A stretch of DNA of 64,000 nucleotides from Pedobacter nototheniae (lineage in GTDB: Bacteria; Bacteroidota; Bacteroidia; Sphingobacteriales; Sphingobacteriaceae): NCBI RefSeq assembly GCF_004335085.1, contig NZ_RQRS01000024.1:34849-98848 (forward strand), given 5' to 3'. Of the stretch, positions 19,096-26,656 are shown piece after piece. Numbering within the stretch: position 1 is the stretch's first letter; each line of letters begins with the position of its first letter. A program made the position numbers and the translations under genes. The notes under the pieces were generated by a model. The model ran no database searches. It had not been told where the DNA came from and saw nothing but the letters and a program-made list of their open reading frames with translations.

Positions 19096-19243
19096 GCATA
19101 GCAGCATTTCGCAGGATAGCTCATTATAATTCTTGTACTTATTTTCATTATCCGAATAACCAAAGGAATATGCAGCGAGGGTTGGGATTGCGAATTGGGT
19201 TAAGCCTCATATTACTGCTTTAAGAATTATAATGCTGCTATGC
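19096..19243 (+). repeat. Repeat module B core, copy 1
   Basis: A 148-base element with perfect 13-bp inverted ends, GCATAGCAGCATT and AATGCTGCTATGC. The 3' arm can also pair with the internal CATTATAATTCT, so the stem is asymmetric with a bulge on the 5' side. A further 60 bases with arms TACCTTTTT and AAAAAGGTA link it to the next A copy. Confidence 0.8.
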
Positions 19244-19303
19244 AAGAAGGGTGCCAGCCTTGACTTTTGGTTACCTTTTTGTTAAGAAAAAGGTACGATG
19301 CCT

Positions 19304-19546
19304 GTCTGGCAAGACAATGTTTTCCGCTGCCGCGGGGGCCTTATTCTTTTTGACAACAAAAAGAACCAAAAATTGTCGGCTCGCAATTTTTCTGTTTAAG
19401 GTAGTGAGTGGGCTTTGATTGTGCTTCCCGAATAATTGACCATGCCGATTGGGAGCTTAACGAAGAAACAGTGGTTTGGACTTGTTAGTGTTTTAAGCGA
19501 TCGCTAAACTAACTTTCAATTATTTACCATCTTTTCCGATTACGCC
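19304..19546 (+). repeat. Repeat module A, copy 2
   Basis: Same order as copy 1: GTCTGGCAAGAC, both hairpins, ACCATGCCGATT, GCGATCGC (19497-19504) and GATTACGCC. It joins copy 3 directly, with no B module between. Confidence 0.85.
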
Positions 19547-19547
19547 C

Positions 19548-19792
19548 GTCTGGCAAGACAAATCTTTATTCCGCTGCCGCGGTGGCTTTATTCTTTTTGA
19601 CAACAAAAAGAACCAAAAATTGTCGGCTTGCAATTTTTCTGTTTAAGGTAGTGGGTAGGCTTGGATTGTGCTTCCCGAATAATTGACCATGCCGATTGGG
19701 AGCTTAACGAAGAAACAGTGGTTTGGATTTGTTAGTGTTTTAAGCAATCGCTAAACTAACTTTAATTAAAATCACTATCCTTCCCGATTACG
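19548..19792 (+). repeat. Repeat module A, copy 3
   Basis: Very close to copies 1 and 2. The GCGATCGC palindrome has become GCAATCGC, and the AT-rich tail before GATTACGCC is rearranged. Confidence 0.85.
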
Positions 19793-19796
19793 CCAG

Positions 19797-19942
19797 GCAT
19801 AGCAGCATTTCGCAGCATAGCTCATTATAATTCTTGTACTTAATTCGTTTTACGAATAACCAAAGGAATATGCAGCGGGCGCAGGATTGTGTTTTGGGCT
19901 AAGCCTCATATTACTGCAGTCAGAATTATAATGGTGCTATGT
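19797..19942 (+). repeat. Repeat module B core, copy 2
   Basis: Same element as copy 1, with GCATAGCAGCATT at the left end. The right end has drifted to AATGGTGCTATGT, which breaks two pairs of the terminal stem. The linker hairpin GTACCTTTTT / AAAAAGGTAC follows. Confidence 0.8.
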
Positions 19943-20003
19943 AAGAAAGGGTGCCAGCCTTGACTTTTGGGTACCTTTTTGTTAAGAAAAAGGTACGAAG
20001 CCT

Positions 20004-20185
20004 GTCTGGCAAGACAAATCTTTATTCCGCTGCCGCGGTGGCTTTATTCTTTTTGACAACAAAAAGAACCAAAAATTGTCGGCTTGCAATTTTTCTGTTT
20101 AAGGCAGTGGGTGGGATTAGACTGTGCTACCCGAATAATTGACTATGCCGATTTGGGGCTTAACGAAGAAACAGTACTTTAAATT
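20004..20185 (+). repeat. Repeat module A, copy 4 (3'-truncated)
   Basis: Starts with GTCTGGCAAGAC and keeps both hairpins and the CATGCCGATT-like block (here TATGCCGATT). It stops soon after GAAGAAACAGT and lacks the GCGATCGC and GATTACGCC parts. The hydroxyacid dehydrogenase promoter follows. Confidence 0.8.
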
Positions 20186-20243
20186 TATTAGTAAATTAAA
20201 AGAGTAGTAAAAAAAATGACGATTAATAAAACTTCAATAAAAC

Positions 20244-20251
20244 TACCTTTG
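20244..20251 (+). promoter_or_regulatory. -7 box (TACCTTTG) close to the start codon
   Basis: TACCTTTG fits TAnnTTTG, and only 7 bases separate it from the ATG at 20259. Transcription would begin within a few bases of the start codon, giving an almost leaderless message. No -33 TTG is evident. Confidence 0.5.
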
Positions 20252-20258
20252 TTAAAAT

Positions 20259-21221
20259 ATGATGAAAGTATTTATAAGCGGCAACATAGCCGAAAGCGGC
20301 ATAAAACTACTCGAAGAAAACAATATCTCCATTACCCAATGGAAAGAGGGCAGACAAATTACAGCAGAAGAATTGATTAATGCTTGTAAACAAAACGATG
20401 CCCTAATTAGTGTTGGTCCTAACAAAATCAACGCAGACTTTTTAAATGCCTGCAAGCATTTAAAAGTAATAGCATTGCACTCCGTAGGTTTTGATAAAGT
20501 AGATATTAAAGAAGCAAAAAAATTAAACATCCCAATTGGTAACACACCAGGTGTTTTAAGTGGCGCCACGGCAGATACCGCCTTTTTGTTAATGCTTGCT
20601 GTTTCAAGAAAAGCATTTTATCTTCATAAAAAAATTATTAACGGGCAATGGCGTAATTATGAACCTGTACGAGAATTAGGCGTTGAGTTAAACGGCAAAA
20701 CACTAGGTATTTTTGGTATGGGGAAAATAGGGCTGGAGATGGCTAAAAAATGTATTGGCGCTTACCAAATGCCTGTAATTTATCATAATAGAAATCGCAA
20801 TGATGAAGCTGAGAAAGCCATTGGAGCAAAATATGTTTCCTTTGAAGAACTTTTAGCGCAAAGCGATATACTCTCGGTTCATACTGCACTAACTCCCGAA
20901 ACTAAAGATAAATTTACATCGACAGTTTTTAAACAAATGAAACCATCTTCTATCTTCATTAATACCGCTAGAGGAGGAATTCATAACGAAAGTGATTTAC
21001 TGGAGGCTTTACAAATAGGAGAAATATGGGGTGCCGGTTTGGACGTAACCAATCCTGAGCCTATGCAAAAAGACAATCCTTTATTAAATATGGAAAATGT
21101 AGCTATACTACCACATATAGGTTCGGCAACAATAGAAACCAGGACAGCAATGGCCAATATTATTGCGAAAAATATTATTGCAGGCTTAAAAGGGGAGCCT
21201 TTGCCTTACGAGGTTAAATAA
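20259..21221 (+). CDS. D-isomer 2-hydroxyacid dehydrogenase
   Basis: A 320-residue cytosolic NAD(P)-dependent reductase of 2-oxoacids (glyoxylate/hydroxypyruvate reductase type). The substrate-binding half surrounds a Rossmann domain with GIFGMGKIG (about 150-158). The catalytic Arg is in NTARGGIHNE, an acidic residue follows in LDVTNPEP, and the catalytic His is in LPHIGSAT; all three expected residues are there. The length is typical. Which oxoacid it prefers cannot be told, so no symbol is given. It stands alone between the repeat array and a terminator. An ATG at 20259 is followed by a second ATG at 20262; either could be used. Confidence 0.9.
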   Translation: MMKVFISGNIAESGIKLLEENNISITQWKEGRQITAEELINACKQNDALISVGPNKINADFLNACKHLKVIALHSVGFDKVDIKEAKKLNIPIGNTPGVLSGATADTAFLLMLAVSRKAFYLHKKIINGQWRNYEPVRELGVELNGKTLGIFGMGKIGLEMAKKCIGAYQMPVIYHNRNRNDEAEKAIGAKYVSFEELLAQSDILSVHTALTPETKDKFTSTVFKQMKPSSIFINTARGGIHNESDLLEALQIGEIWGAGLDVTNPEPMQKDNPLLNMENVAILPHIGSATIETRTAMANIIAKNIIAGLKGEPLPYEVK

Positions 21222-21224
21222 CAA

Positions 21225-21259
21225 AAAAGCTGCAATTACTTCTGTTAAATGCAGCTTTT
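21225..21259. terminator. Bidirectional terminator hairpin
   Basis: A perfect 10-bp stem, AAAAGCTGCA with TGCAGCTTTT, lies between two convergent genes. The longer U run would form on the minus strand, so it serves the minus-strand gene at 21299 best and the dehydrogenase as well. Confidence 0.8.
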
Positions 21260-21298
21260 CGACCTAAAATGAAAATAGTTTTTTAATATTTATCCAGA

Positions 21299-22147
21299 TT
21301 ATTTTCTATATAGAGGACATCTTTTTAATAAATATTCTAACGGATTGCTGTAAGAACCATCTACATTAGTGAAAAATGCTTTGTGGCTTTGGTTGTAAAT
21401 ACTGGCGTTATTATCCATATAAATATGCAAGCTTACACTTACCTCATAACGTTGGGCAGCATTGCTATAGCTAGAATTAGAGCTCGAAACACCTTTAACC
21501 TTGTCCCCATCATCTCTTTTAACTTTGGTATCCGAACTACCGCCCGAATAACTGGTTTGATAACCTTTAGTTTGTAAAACCGCACCATCTATAATGTATT
21601 CGACGCCCAAAATATCGCAGATATTCTTCATCGTAAAGCCCATTAGCTTTTCTTTGGTTACACCTGCCTGAATAAGCATTGCGTTGGTTGTTCTCGGATC
21701 AAGAATAGTGTAACCAGCTGAATGTTGACTTAATATTCCATAAGCATCTTCTTGTGCCTTGTAGCCAACTTGATCAGCGCCTTGCTGGTTATCCATAAGG
21801 AAAGTGAAAGGTAAAATGGCAATTTTATTGTGGTGATCTACAGGTGTTGCAGACATGGATACTACATCTTTTTGACGTTCTTGTGCAGGTAAAGATTGCT
21901 GATTAAAGATTTCCACTCTGCCACTGGCATGAATAATTTTTAAAATTTCTGATTTTTTTAATACATACTCTAAGGTTTCACCTTGGTATACAAAAGAAAC
22001 ATCATCGGGAGTTATTTTAGTTACTTTCCCTTTTAGTTCCTCTCCATTAATCTTTTGGATGATATCCAATTTCAGATTGGTTTTGGATTGAGCATAAACG
22101 TTTAATGATAGAATTGTGGCAATAGCCAATACGCAGAGCTGTTTCAT
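21299..22147 (-). CDS. Secreted protein of unknown function
   Basis: A 282-residue protein with a signal peptide (1-19, ending NVYAQ). Residues about 25-75 look like a small beta domain (GEELKGKVTKITPDDVSF). The centre (about 105-190) reads KIAILPFTFL, then SAGYTILDPRTTNAML and CDILGVEYIIDGAVL. This alternation of a penicillin-binding-accessory or CsgG-like fold is suggestive but not enough for a family call. A Ser/Gly/Asp-rich linker (about 198-230) and a short beta C-terminus follow. It is probably periplasmic or lipoprotein-associated; function unknown. Single gene, convergent with the dehydrogenase. Confidence 0.75.
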   Translation of the reverse strand: MKQLCVLAIATILSLNVYAQSKTNLKLDIIQKINGEELKGKVTKITPDDVSFVYQGETLEYVLKKSEILKIIHASGRVEIFNQQSLPAQERQKDVVSMSATPVDHHNKIAILPFTFLMDNQQGADQVGYKAQEDAYGILSQHSAGYTILDPRTTNAMLIQAGVTKEKLMGFTMKNICDILGVEYIIDGAVLQTKGYQTSYSGGSSDTKVKRDDGDKVKGVSSSNSSYSNAAQRYEVSVSLHIYMDNNASIYNQSHKAFFTNVDGSYSNPLEYLLKRCPLYRK

Positions 22148-22278
22148 ATGGGATGATTTTATATCAAAAATAATAATTCTGCTGAGAATTTGTATAAATC
22201 TATACTTCGAATTTAAAGTGGAAATATTCTTATTCTGCTTATTGTTCTTTAAAATATAAGATTAGGTGGAGAAGAATT

Positions 22279-22310
22279 AAAAAAAAATGCCGGGTGAAAA
22301 CATCCGGCAT
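22279..22310 (-). terminator. Terminator of the MG2/plug-domain gene
   Basis: ATGCCGGGTG and CATCCGGCAT form a 10-bp stem (one G-T pair) with an AAAA loop. On the minus strand it is followed by a U run made from the A tract at 22279-22287. Confidence 0.8.
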
Positions 22311-22336
22311 TGTGTAGAAAATATATAAACTAAATA

Positions 22337-25063
22337 TTACTTTACAGTATATTTAAAAACCGAGCGACCTAAATTGCCACTTCCATCAATTCCTTCAACT
22401 ACAACTTTATACTGTCCTCTGCCATCAGCATTGTAAAACTCAAAAGAAGCATTTCCACTTGCATCTGTTATTACTTTAGGATTCCAGTAAATTGTTGTTC
22501 TTAAATCATTACGGTTTAAGTTCGCTGGCACATCATATTTTGGCACATAAAATTGACGATCTTTATTATAACCCTGTGGCGAAAATGTAATTTCGTAATT
22601 TTTAGGTAACATATCTAGCAATTGACTTTTCGAAATCTTAGTACCCTTTGGAGCTTTTTTCTGATTAACCACAATAACGCCATTTACGTTGTTTGCCCTG
22701 TTTACAAGACCAAGTTCATCTCTTAAAAATACTTCTACTGATTCTATATTGCCAGCTTCTAGCGTATTCAGTTGGTTTACATCCATCATCATTCCATTTA
22801 TAAATACGCCCATCGGTATTTTTTTGCCAGCGTTATAATCTCTAGAAACATAAAAATTATTATCCACAAACGTTACCCCCGGAAGCATAGTTTGCAGGCA
22901 ATTAATTAATAAATTACAGCCTGTAAGTCTATCTCCAGAAATTTCATGATCGGCTATTTGACTTAATCCAGTTAATGCAGGGTAATCTTTATGGCTTACC
23001 TTAGGTATTGCTGCACCTTTAATGGTAATATCTTTCAATGTATGCAGATAAGAATATTGTTTTTGACTATTTGCCAGATAGGTTGTTAAGGCACTATCTA
23101 TATTTAAAACTTCTTCAGGTGCATTTAAGCTTCTGCTAATGGTTGGGGTAGGCGATCCATTTAAACTAATTACCATCGCCTTATAGTTTGTATTATATTT
23201 TGCAGTAATGGTAACCTTAGATGAATCGTTAAAAACAAGGTTAGAAAATTTAAAATTGCCAACTGGATCTGTAGTGCCTTCTAAATTAAGGCGTTTATCA
23301 GGAACTGTTAATAAAAGCGCTCCTTTTCTTACCGGAATACCATTAGCCATTCTTAAAATACCTGTTACCTCAATACCTTGCTCAGGTAAAAAATCAACTT
23401 TAGGTAATTTGCCTGCAATAATATCAGTATAAGAATAACTACGGTAACCCTGAGTTAACAAAAGAACATCTAAATCTGCACTCTTCTTAGCATCGGTATT
23501 GTTAAAGTAATAATTAGGTTTTTCAATGTAACCTTTAACATCACTACTCAATAATAAGCCAGTAAAAATGGTGCTGGCTCCATCTTCATTAAAAGGAACT
23601 TTAGTTTCATCAATAACAGAAACTGAGAAATTGCCTGCAACTGGTAATGCATCTTTTTTAGCCGCTAAATTAATTTTAACCTTTTTCTTTACGCCATAAG
23701 CTGGCAATGGACTAGTTACATTTAAGGTTAAACCACTTTTATGTTGTACAAAAATAATTCGCTCACTAAGGGGTTTACCGTTTTCAGCAAATAGAGTAAA
23801 TTGAGCAATACCTGCCGGAAACTTAGATTTTAAAATAGATGTAGAATATTCCTTACTTGAAAGTGCAGTTTGTGCGCCGTAGCAAATAACCCCTTTGCTT
23901 TGTGCAATTAGGTAAAACTTCTTGCCTTGATTTTGTTGAAAAAATACCTCATTAGAAGCAATTTTTACAATTATATTCTCTGGATTACTATTGTCGGCCA
24001 CAATGGTAATACCTGAAGCATCTACAGCTGGCAATGTAGCATTTTGCGTTGTACCATCCGAATAAGTTACGGCAGCTTTATAGGTTTTACCAGCTTCGGC
24101 CGCTAATGTAAAAGTGCCCATGCCCAAATGTTGAGCTGTAAAAACTGCTACTTGTTTCCCATCATTATCCGTTACAATACCTTTAGCGCTAATACCCAAA
24201 CCATCGCTTTTAATTGCTTTAAAGGCAACTTTAGTAGTTAACCCAGCAACTAGTTTGCCACCCTCAGGGAAAAACTGAATATCCTTACTTACAATAGCCG
24301 TTTTTAAAGGAAAGCTATTAGTAATTACATCTTTTTCTGTTGTATTGATACTGGTAATTAATTGGCCCTTTTGTAATTGATATTCAGCTTTTTGATTAGC
24401 TGTCATATTAATAGTTAAAAAGCCATTGGCATCTGTAGTTCCTCTACCTTTAGCAATTACAGTATAGCTTGTAACCACTTGCCAGCTTACATTTCTGTTG
24501 GCATATGGTTTATTGTTTGCATCTTTAAATTGGACGCGTGCATCAATCTTTTCCTGTTTATCTGTAGAAGAATTTTTCAGCGTAATATTTGTTTTAACTT
24601 CTTTATCAATTGCCTCACCCACAAAAAAGGCTTTATTGAAAAAAGCTGGATCACTTGCATTTAGCATCCACATGGTATAAGCACGAAGATGATAATTGCC
24701 TTGTTTATAATTTACCTGATCTAATGGAATGTTACCACTAGCTGTGCCATCAGTGAGGGGTAATTTTATGGTTTGAATAAGTGAATCTCGTTGATTGATT
24801 ACATCAACATATATGATTTTACTTAATCCTGAGAGAAAATTTTGATTCTCGGTAACATAAGCTTTAAACCAGATGGTATCTGCTACGGCATAATAAGGCT
24901 TATCAAAATGCAAGTAAATTTTTTCTGCAGGATAGTCGTTTAAAACTTTATTGGTTTTATTAATTATGGTATTAATGCTAATGGTATCGGTTTGTGCCGA
25001 TGAACTAAGGTTTAGTACTGATATAAAGGCAACTAATATTAATAAAACTCTAAAAATCTTCAT
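22337..25063 (-). CDS. Secreted MG2-like protein with a TonB-plug-like domain
   Basis: A 908-residue exported protein of a family common in Bacteroidota. The signal peptide ends SSSAQ near residue 23. Residues about 45-150 form a macroglobulin MG2-like domain (EKIYLHFDKPYYAVADTIWF). Several beta-sandwich domains follow (about 170-480). At about 720-810 a segment resembles a receptor plug (GVFINGMMMDVNQLN, then IESVEVFLRDELGLVNRA). The end (about 860-908) is another sandwich with ITDASGNASFEF. There is no beta-barrel, so it is not itself a TonB receptor. The role is unknown; surface assembly or scaffold functions are guesses. Confidence 0.82.
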   Translation of the reverse strand: MKIFRVLLILVAFISVLNLSSSAQTDTISINTIINKTNKVLNDYPAEKIYLHFDKPYYAVADTIWFKAYVTENQNFLSGLSKIIYVDVINQRDSLIQTIKLPLTDGTASGNIPLDQVNYKQGNYHLRAYTMWMLNASDPAFFNKAFFVGEAIDKEVKTNITLKNSSTDKQEKIDARVQFKDANNKPYANRNVSWQVVTSYTVIAKGRGTTDANGFLTINMTANQKAEYQLQKGQLITSINTTEKDVITNSFPLKTAIVSKDIQFFPEGGKLVAGLTTKVAFKAIKSDGLGISAKGIVTDNDGKQVAVFTAQHLGMGTFTLAAEAGKTYKAAVTYSDGTTQNATLPAVDASGITIVADNSNPENIIVKIASNEVFFQQNQGKKFYLIAQSKGVICYGAQTALSSKEYSTSILKSKFPAGIAQFTLFAENGKPLSERIIFVQHKSGLTLNVTSPLPAYGVKKKVKINLAAKKDALPVAGNFSVSVIDETKVPFNEDGASTIFTGLLLSSDVKGYIEKPNYYFNNTDAKKSADLDVLLLTQGYRSYSYTDIIAGKLPKVDFLPEQGIEVTGILRMANGIPVRKGALLLTVPDKRLNLEGTTDPVGNFKFSNLVFNDSSKVTITAKYNTNYKAMVISLNGSPTPTISRSLNAPEEVLNIDSALTTYLANSQKQYSYLHTLKDITIKGAAIPKVSHKDYPALTGLSQIADHEISGDRLTGCNLLINCLQTMLPGVTFVDNNFYVSRDYNAGKKIPMGVFINGMMMDVNQLNTLEAGNIESVEVFLRDELGLVNRANNVNGVIVVNQKKAPKGTKISKSQLLDMLPKNYEITFSPQGYNKDRQFYVPKYDVPANLNRNDLRTTIYWNPKVITDASGNASFEFYNADGRGQYKVVVEGIDGSGNLGRSVFKYTVK

Positions 25064-25160
25064 GAATTGGAAATTAAATACTAAGAGGTAAATATATCCA
25101 ATTATAAATAGAGCACCTAAAATGTTATCAGGTTTAACACTTTTTTACATTAAAATAATG

Positions 25161-25389
25161 CGGAGTTCCACTGCTACTGAGGCTTCTTTTCTTTTGTCAC
25201 AAAAAGAAACAAAGTGTCGGCTTGCAATTTTTCTATTTAAGGCCGTAGGTATGCTTTGCTTGTGCTCCCGGAATAATTGACCATGCCGATTGGGAGCTTA
25301 AAGAAAAAACATTGGTTTGGACTTGTAAGGGAGGATACGCGATCGCTAAACTAACTTCAATTATATGACTATCATCTCCGATTACGCCT
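25161..25389 (+). repeat. Repeat module A, copy 5
   Basis: A diverged copy. It lacks the GTCTGGCAAGAC head but keeps a TTTCTTTT / AAAAGAAA hairpin, TGTCGGCTTGCAATTTTT, ACCATGCCGATTGGGAGC, GCGATCGC (25339-25346) and GATTACGCC. Confidence 0.8.
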
Positions 25390-25391
25390 GG

Positions 25392-25538
25392 GCATAGCAG
25401 CATTTCGCAGAATAGCTCATTGGAATTCTTTGTACCTACTCCGTTTTACGAATAACCAAAGGAATATGCAGCGAGCGCAGGATTGCGTGTTGGGCTAAGC
25501 CTCATATTACTGCAGTCAGAATTATAATGTTGCTATGC
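25392..25538 (+). repeat. Repeat module B core, copy 3
   Basis: A 147-base copy with left end GCATAGCAGCATT and right end AATGTTGCTATGC (one mismatch in the terminal stem). The internal CATTGGAATTCT differs from the other copies. The GTACCTTTTT / AAAAAGGTAC linker hairpin follows. Confidence 0.8.
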
Positions 25539-25599
25539 AAGAAAGGATGCAAGCCCTGACTTTTGGGTACCTTTTTGTTAAGAAAAAGGTACAAAGCCC

Positions 25600-25842
25600 G
25601 TCTGGCAAGACAATTCTTTTTTCTCTGCCACGGTGGTTTCTTTTTCTTTTGTCACCAAAAGAAACAAAAGTGTCGGCTTGCAATTTTTCTATTTAAGAAA
25701 GTGGGTAGGATTTGATTGTGCCTCCCGAAAACTTGACCATGCCGATTGGGAGCTTAAAGAAGAAACAGTGGTTTGGACTTGTTGGCGAATTAAAAAGGTT
25801 GCTAAACCAATTCAAGATTTGTTAGGCATGATGAGCGTTTAA
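25600..25842 (+). repeat. Repeat module A, copy 6
   Basis: Starts GTCTGGCAAGAC. Its first hairpin is TTTCTTTTG (25643-25651) with CAAAAGAAA (25656-25664) around loop TCAC. Compared with copies 1-4 the C-G pair sits one position nearer the loop on both arms. The tail after TTGGACTTGTTGG is unrelated to the other copies and lacks GCGATCGC. Confidence 0.8.
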
Positions 25843-25848
25843 ACAAAA

Positions 25849-25877
25849 AAAAAGGTTGCTTTATGGGCAACCTTTTT
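25849..25877. terminator. Bidirectional terminator hairpin
   Basis: AAAAAGGTTGC and GCAACCTTTTT form a perfect 11-bp stem with a 7-base loop, flanked by A and T tracts. It lies just beyond the nitroreductase stop on the minus strand. Confidence 0.8.
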
Positions 25878-25908
25878 AATGCAATGATAAAAACTGCAAA
25901 ATGTTAAA

Positions 25909-26541
25909 TTATTTATACTCAATTAAAAACTCGTTTAAAGGCGTACGTACTTTTTTAAGATTTACTAACCAATCACCTTCAGCATCGCGATGCCCTAAAG
26001 GAAGTAAAGTAACACTACGTAAACCTTGTTTATCCAATCCTAATAATTTATCTAATTCAGGGCCATTAAAACCTTCCATTGGAGTAGCATCTACCTGTAA
26101 GCTTGCAGCCTCAGCAATTGCAATACCAAAACCAATGTAAGCCTGGCGAGCAGCGTGATTAAAGTTTTCTTCAGCCGTTCTTGATAAGATCATACCTTTT
26201 AACTGTGCTTTATATGCATCAGTTGCATTTTCAGGTAAGCCACGCTCAGCATTCATTCTGCTAAAAACGTTATCAATTCCTTCTTCCGTATAATTTTCGC
26301 TAGCAGCAAAAACCAATAGGTGAGAAGAATCTATAATTTGTGATTGGTTAAAAGCAATTGGAGCAATTTTTTCTTTCAACTCTTGGTTCGTAATCACGAT
26401 AACTTTAAAAGGTTGTAAGCCAGATGAAGTAGGCGCTAAATGCGCAGCGGCTATAATTTTATCAACCTTTTCTTGATCAACTGGCTGACCATTCATTTTT
26501 TTAACGGCATAACGCCAGTTTAGGGCATCTATTAAGCTCAT
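25909..26541 (-). CDS. NAD(P)H-dependent nitroreductase-family oxidoreductase
   Basis: A 210-residue FMN enzyme of the nitroreductase family (NfsB-like length and layout). RYAVKKMNGQPV near residue 10 and APTSSGLQPFKVIVI (about 36-50) are the FMN-binding and dimer segments. A later part reads AARQAYIGFGIAIAEAASLQVDATPMEGF, typical of the family, and the C-terminal LLPLGHRDAEGDW closes the FMN site. It reduces nitro compounds or quinones in the cytosol; the natural substrate is unknown. It stands alone, between a repeat array and the endonuclease/exonuclease/phosphatase gene. Confidence 0.9.
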   Translation of the reverse strand: MSLIDALNWRYAVKKMNGQPVDQEKVDKIIAAAHLAPTSSGLQPFKVIVITNQELKEKIAPIAFNQSQIIDSSHLLVFAASENYTEEGIDNVFSRMNAERGLPENATDAYKAQLKGMILSRTAEENFNHAARQAYIGFGIAIAEAASLQVDATPMEGFNGPELDKLLGLDKQGLRSVTLLPLGHRDAEGDWLVNLKKVRTPLNEFLIEYK

Positions 26542-26656
26542 ATTATAAGTTTTTTATTTTCTATTAATGAAACAAATATCACTAATAACTTAACACTCTT
26601 TGTTGATGTATGGTAAGAATTACCAGCACTATCTTAAAGGATACTGAATTAAAATT

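Larger units (their letters stand above)
18761..20243. other. Gene-free repeat array (A-B-A-A-B-A)
   Basis: A stretch of about 1.48 kb without a convincing gene. It is filled by four copies of a roughly 245-base module (A) and two of a roughly 205-base module (B), all in the same orientation. Short open frames here follow repeat boundaries and differ between copies, so they are taken as chance. No transposase, integrase or target-site duplication is visible. Confidence 0.85.
25064..25908. other. Gene-free repeat array (A-B-A)
   Basis: About 845 bases holding two A modules and one B module in the plus orientation, then a terminator hairpin. A 69-codon open frame at 25633-25842 lies wholly in the last A copy and reads through its hairpin arms; other copies do not conserve it, so it is not called a gene. 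Confidence 0.8.

Noticed and set aside
19951..20142. 63-codon open frame across the B-A junction
   Set aside because: It spans the boundary between two repeat modules and has no conserved protein pattern.
18847..20185. CRISPR array
   Set aside because: Repeat units are 200-250 bases with variable joins, not short repeats with unique spacers, and no cas gene is near.
18761..20243. Insertion sequence or phage remnant
   Set aside because: No transposase, integrase or structural phage gene is seen in the region or elsewhere in the window.
25633..25842. 69-codon open frame in repeat module A, copy 6
   Set aside because: It reads through the hairpin arms, its tail is unique to this copy, and the other A copies do not keep the frame.
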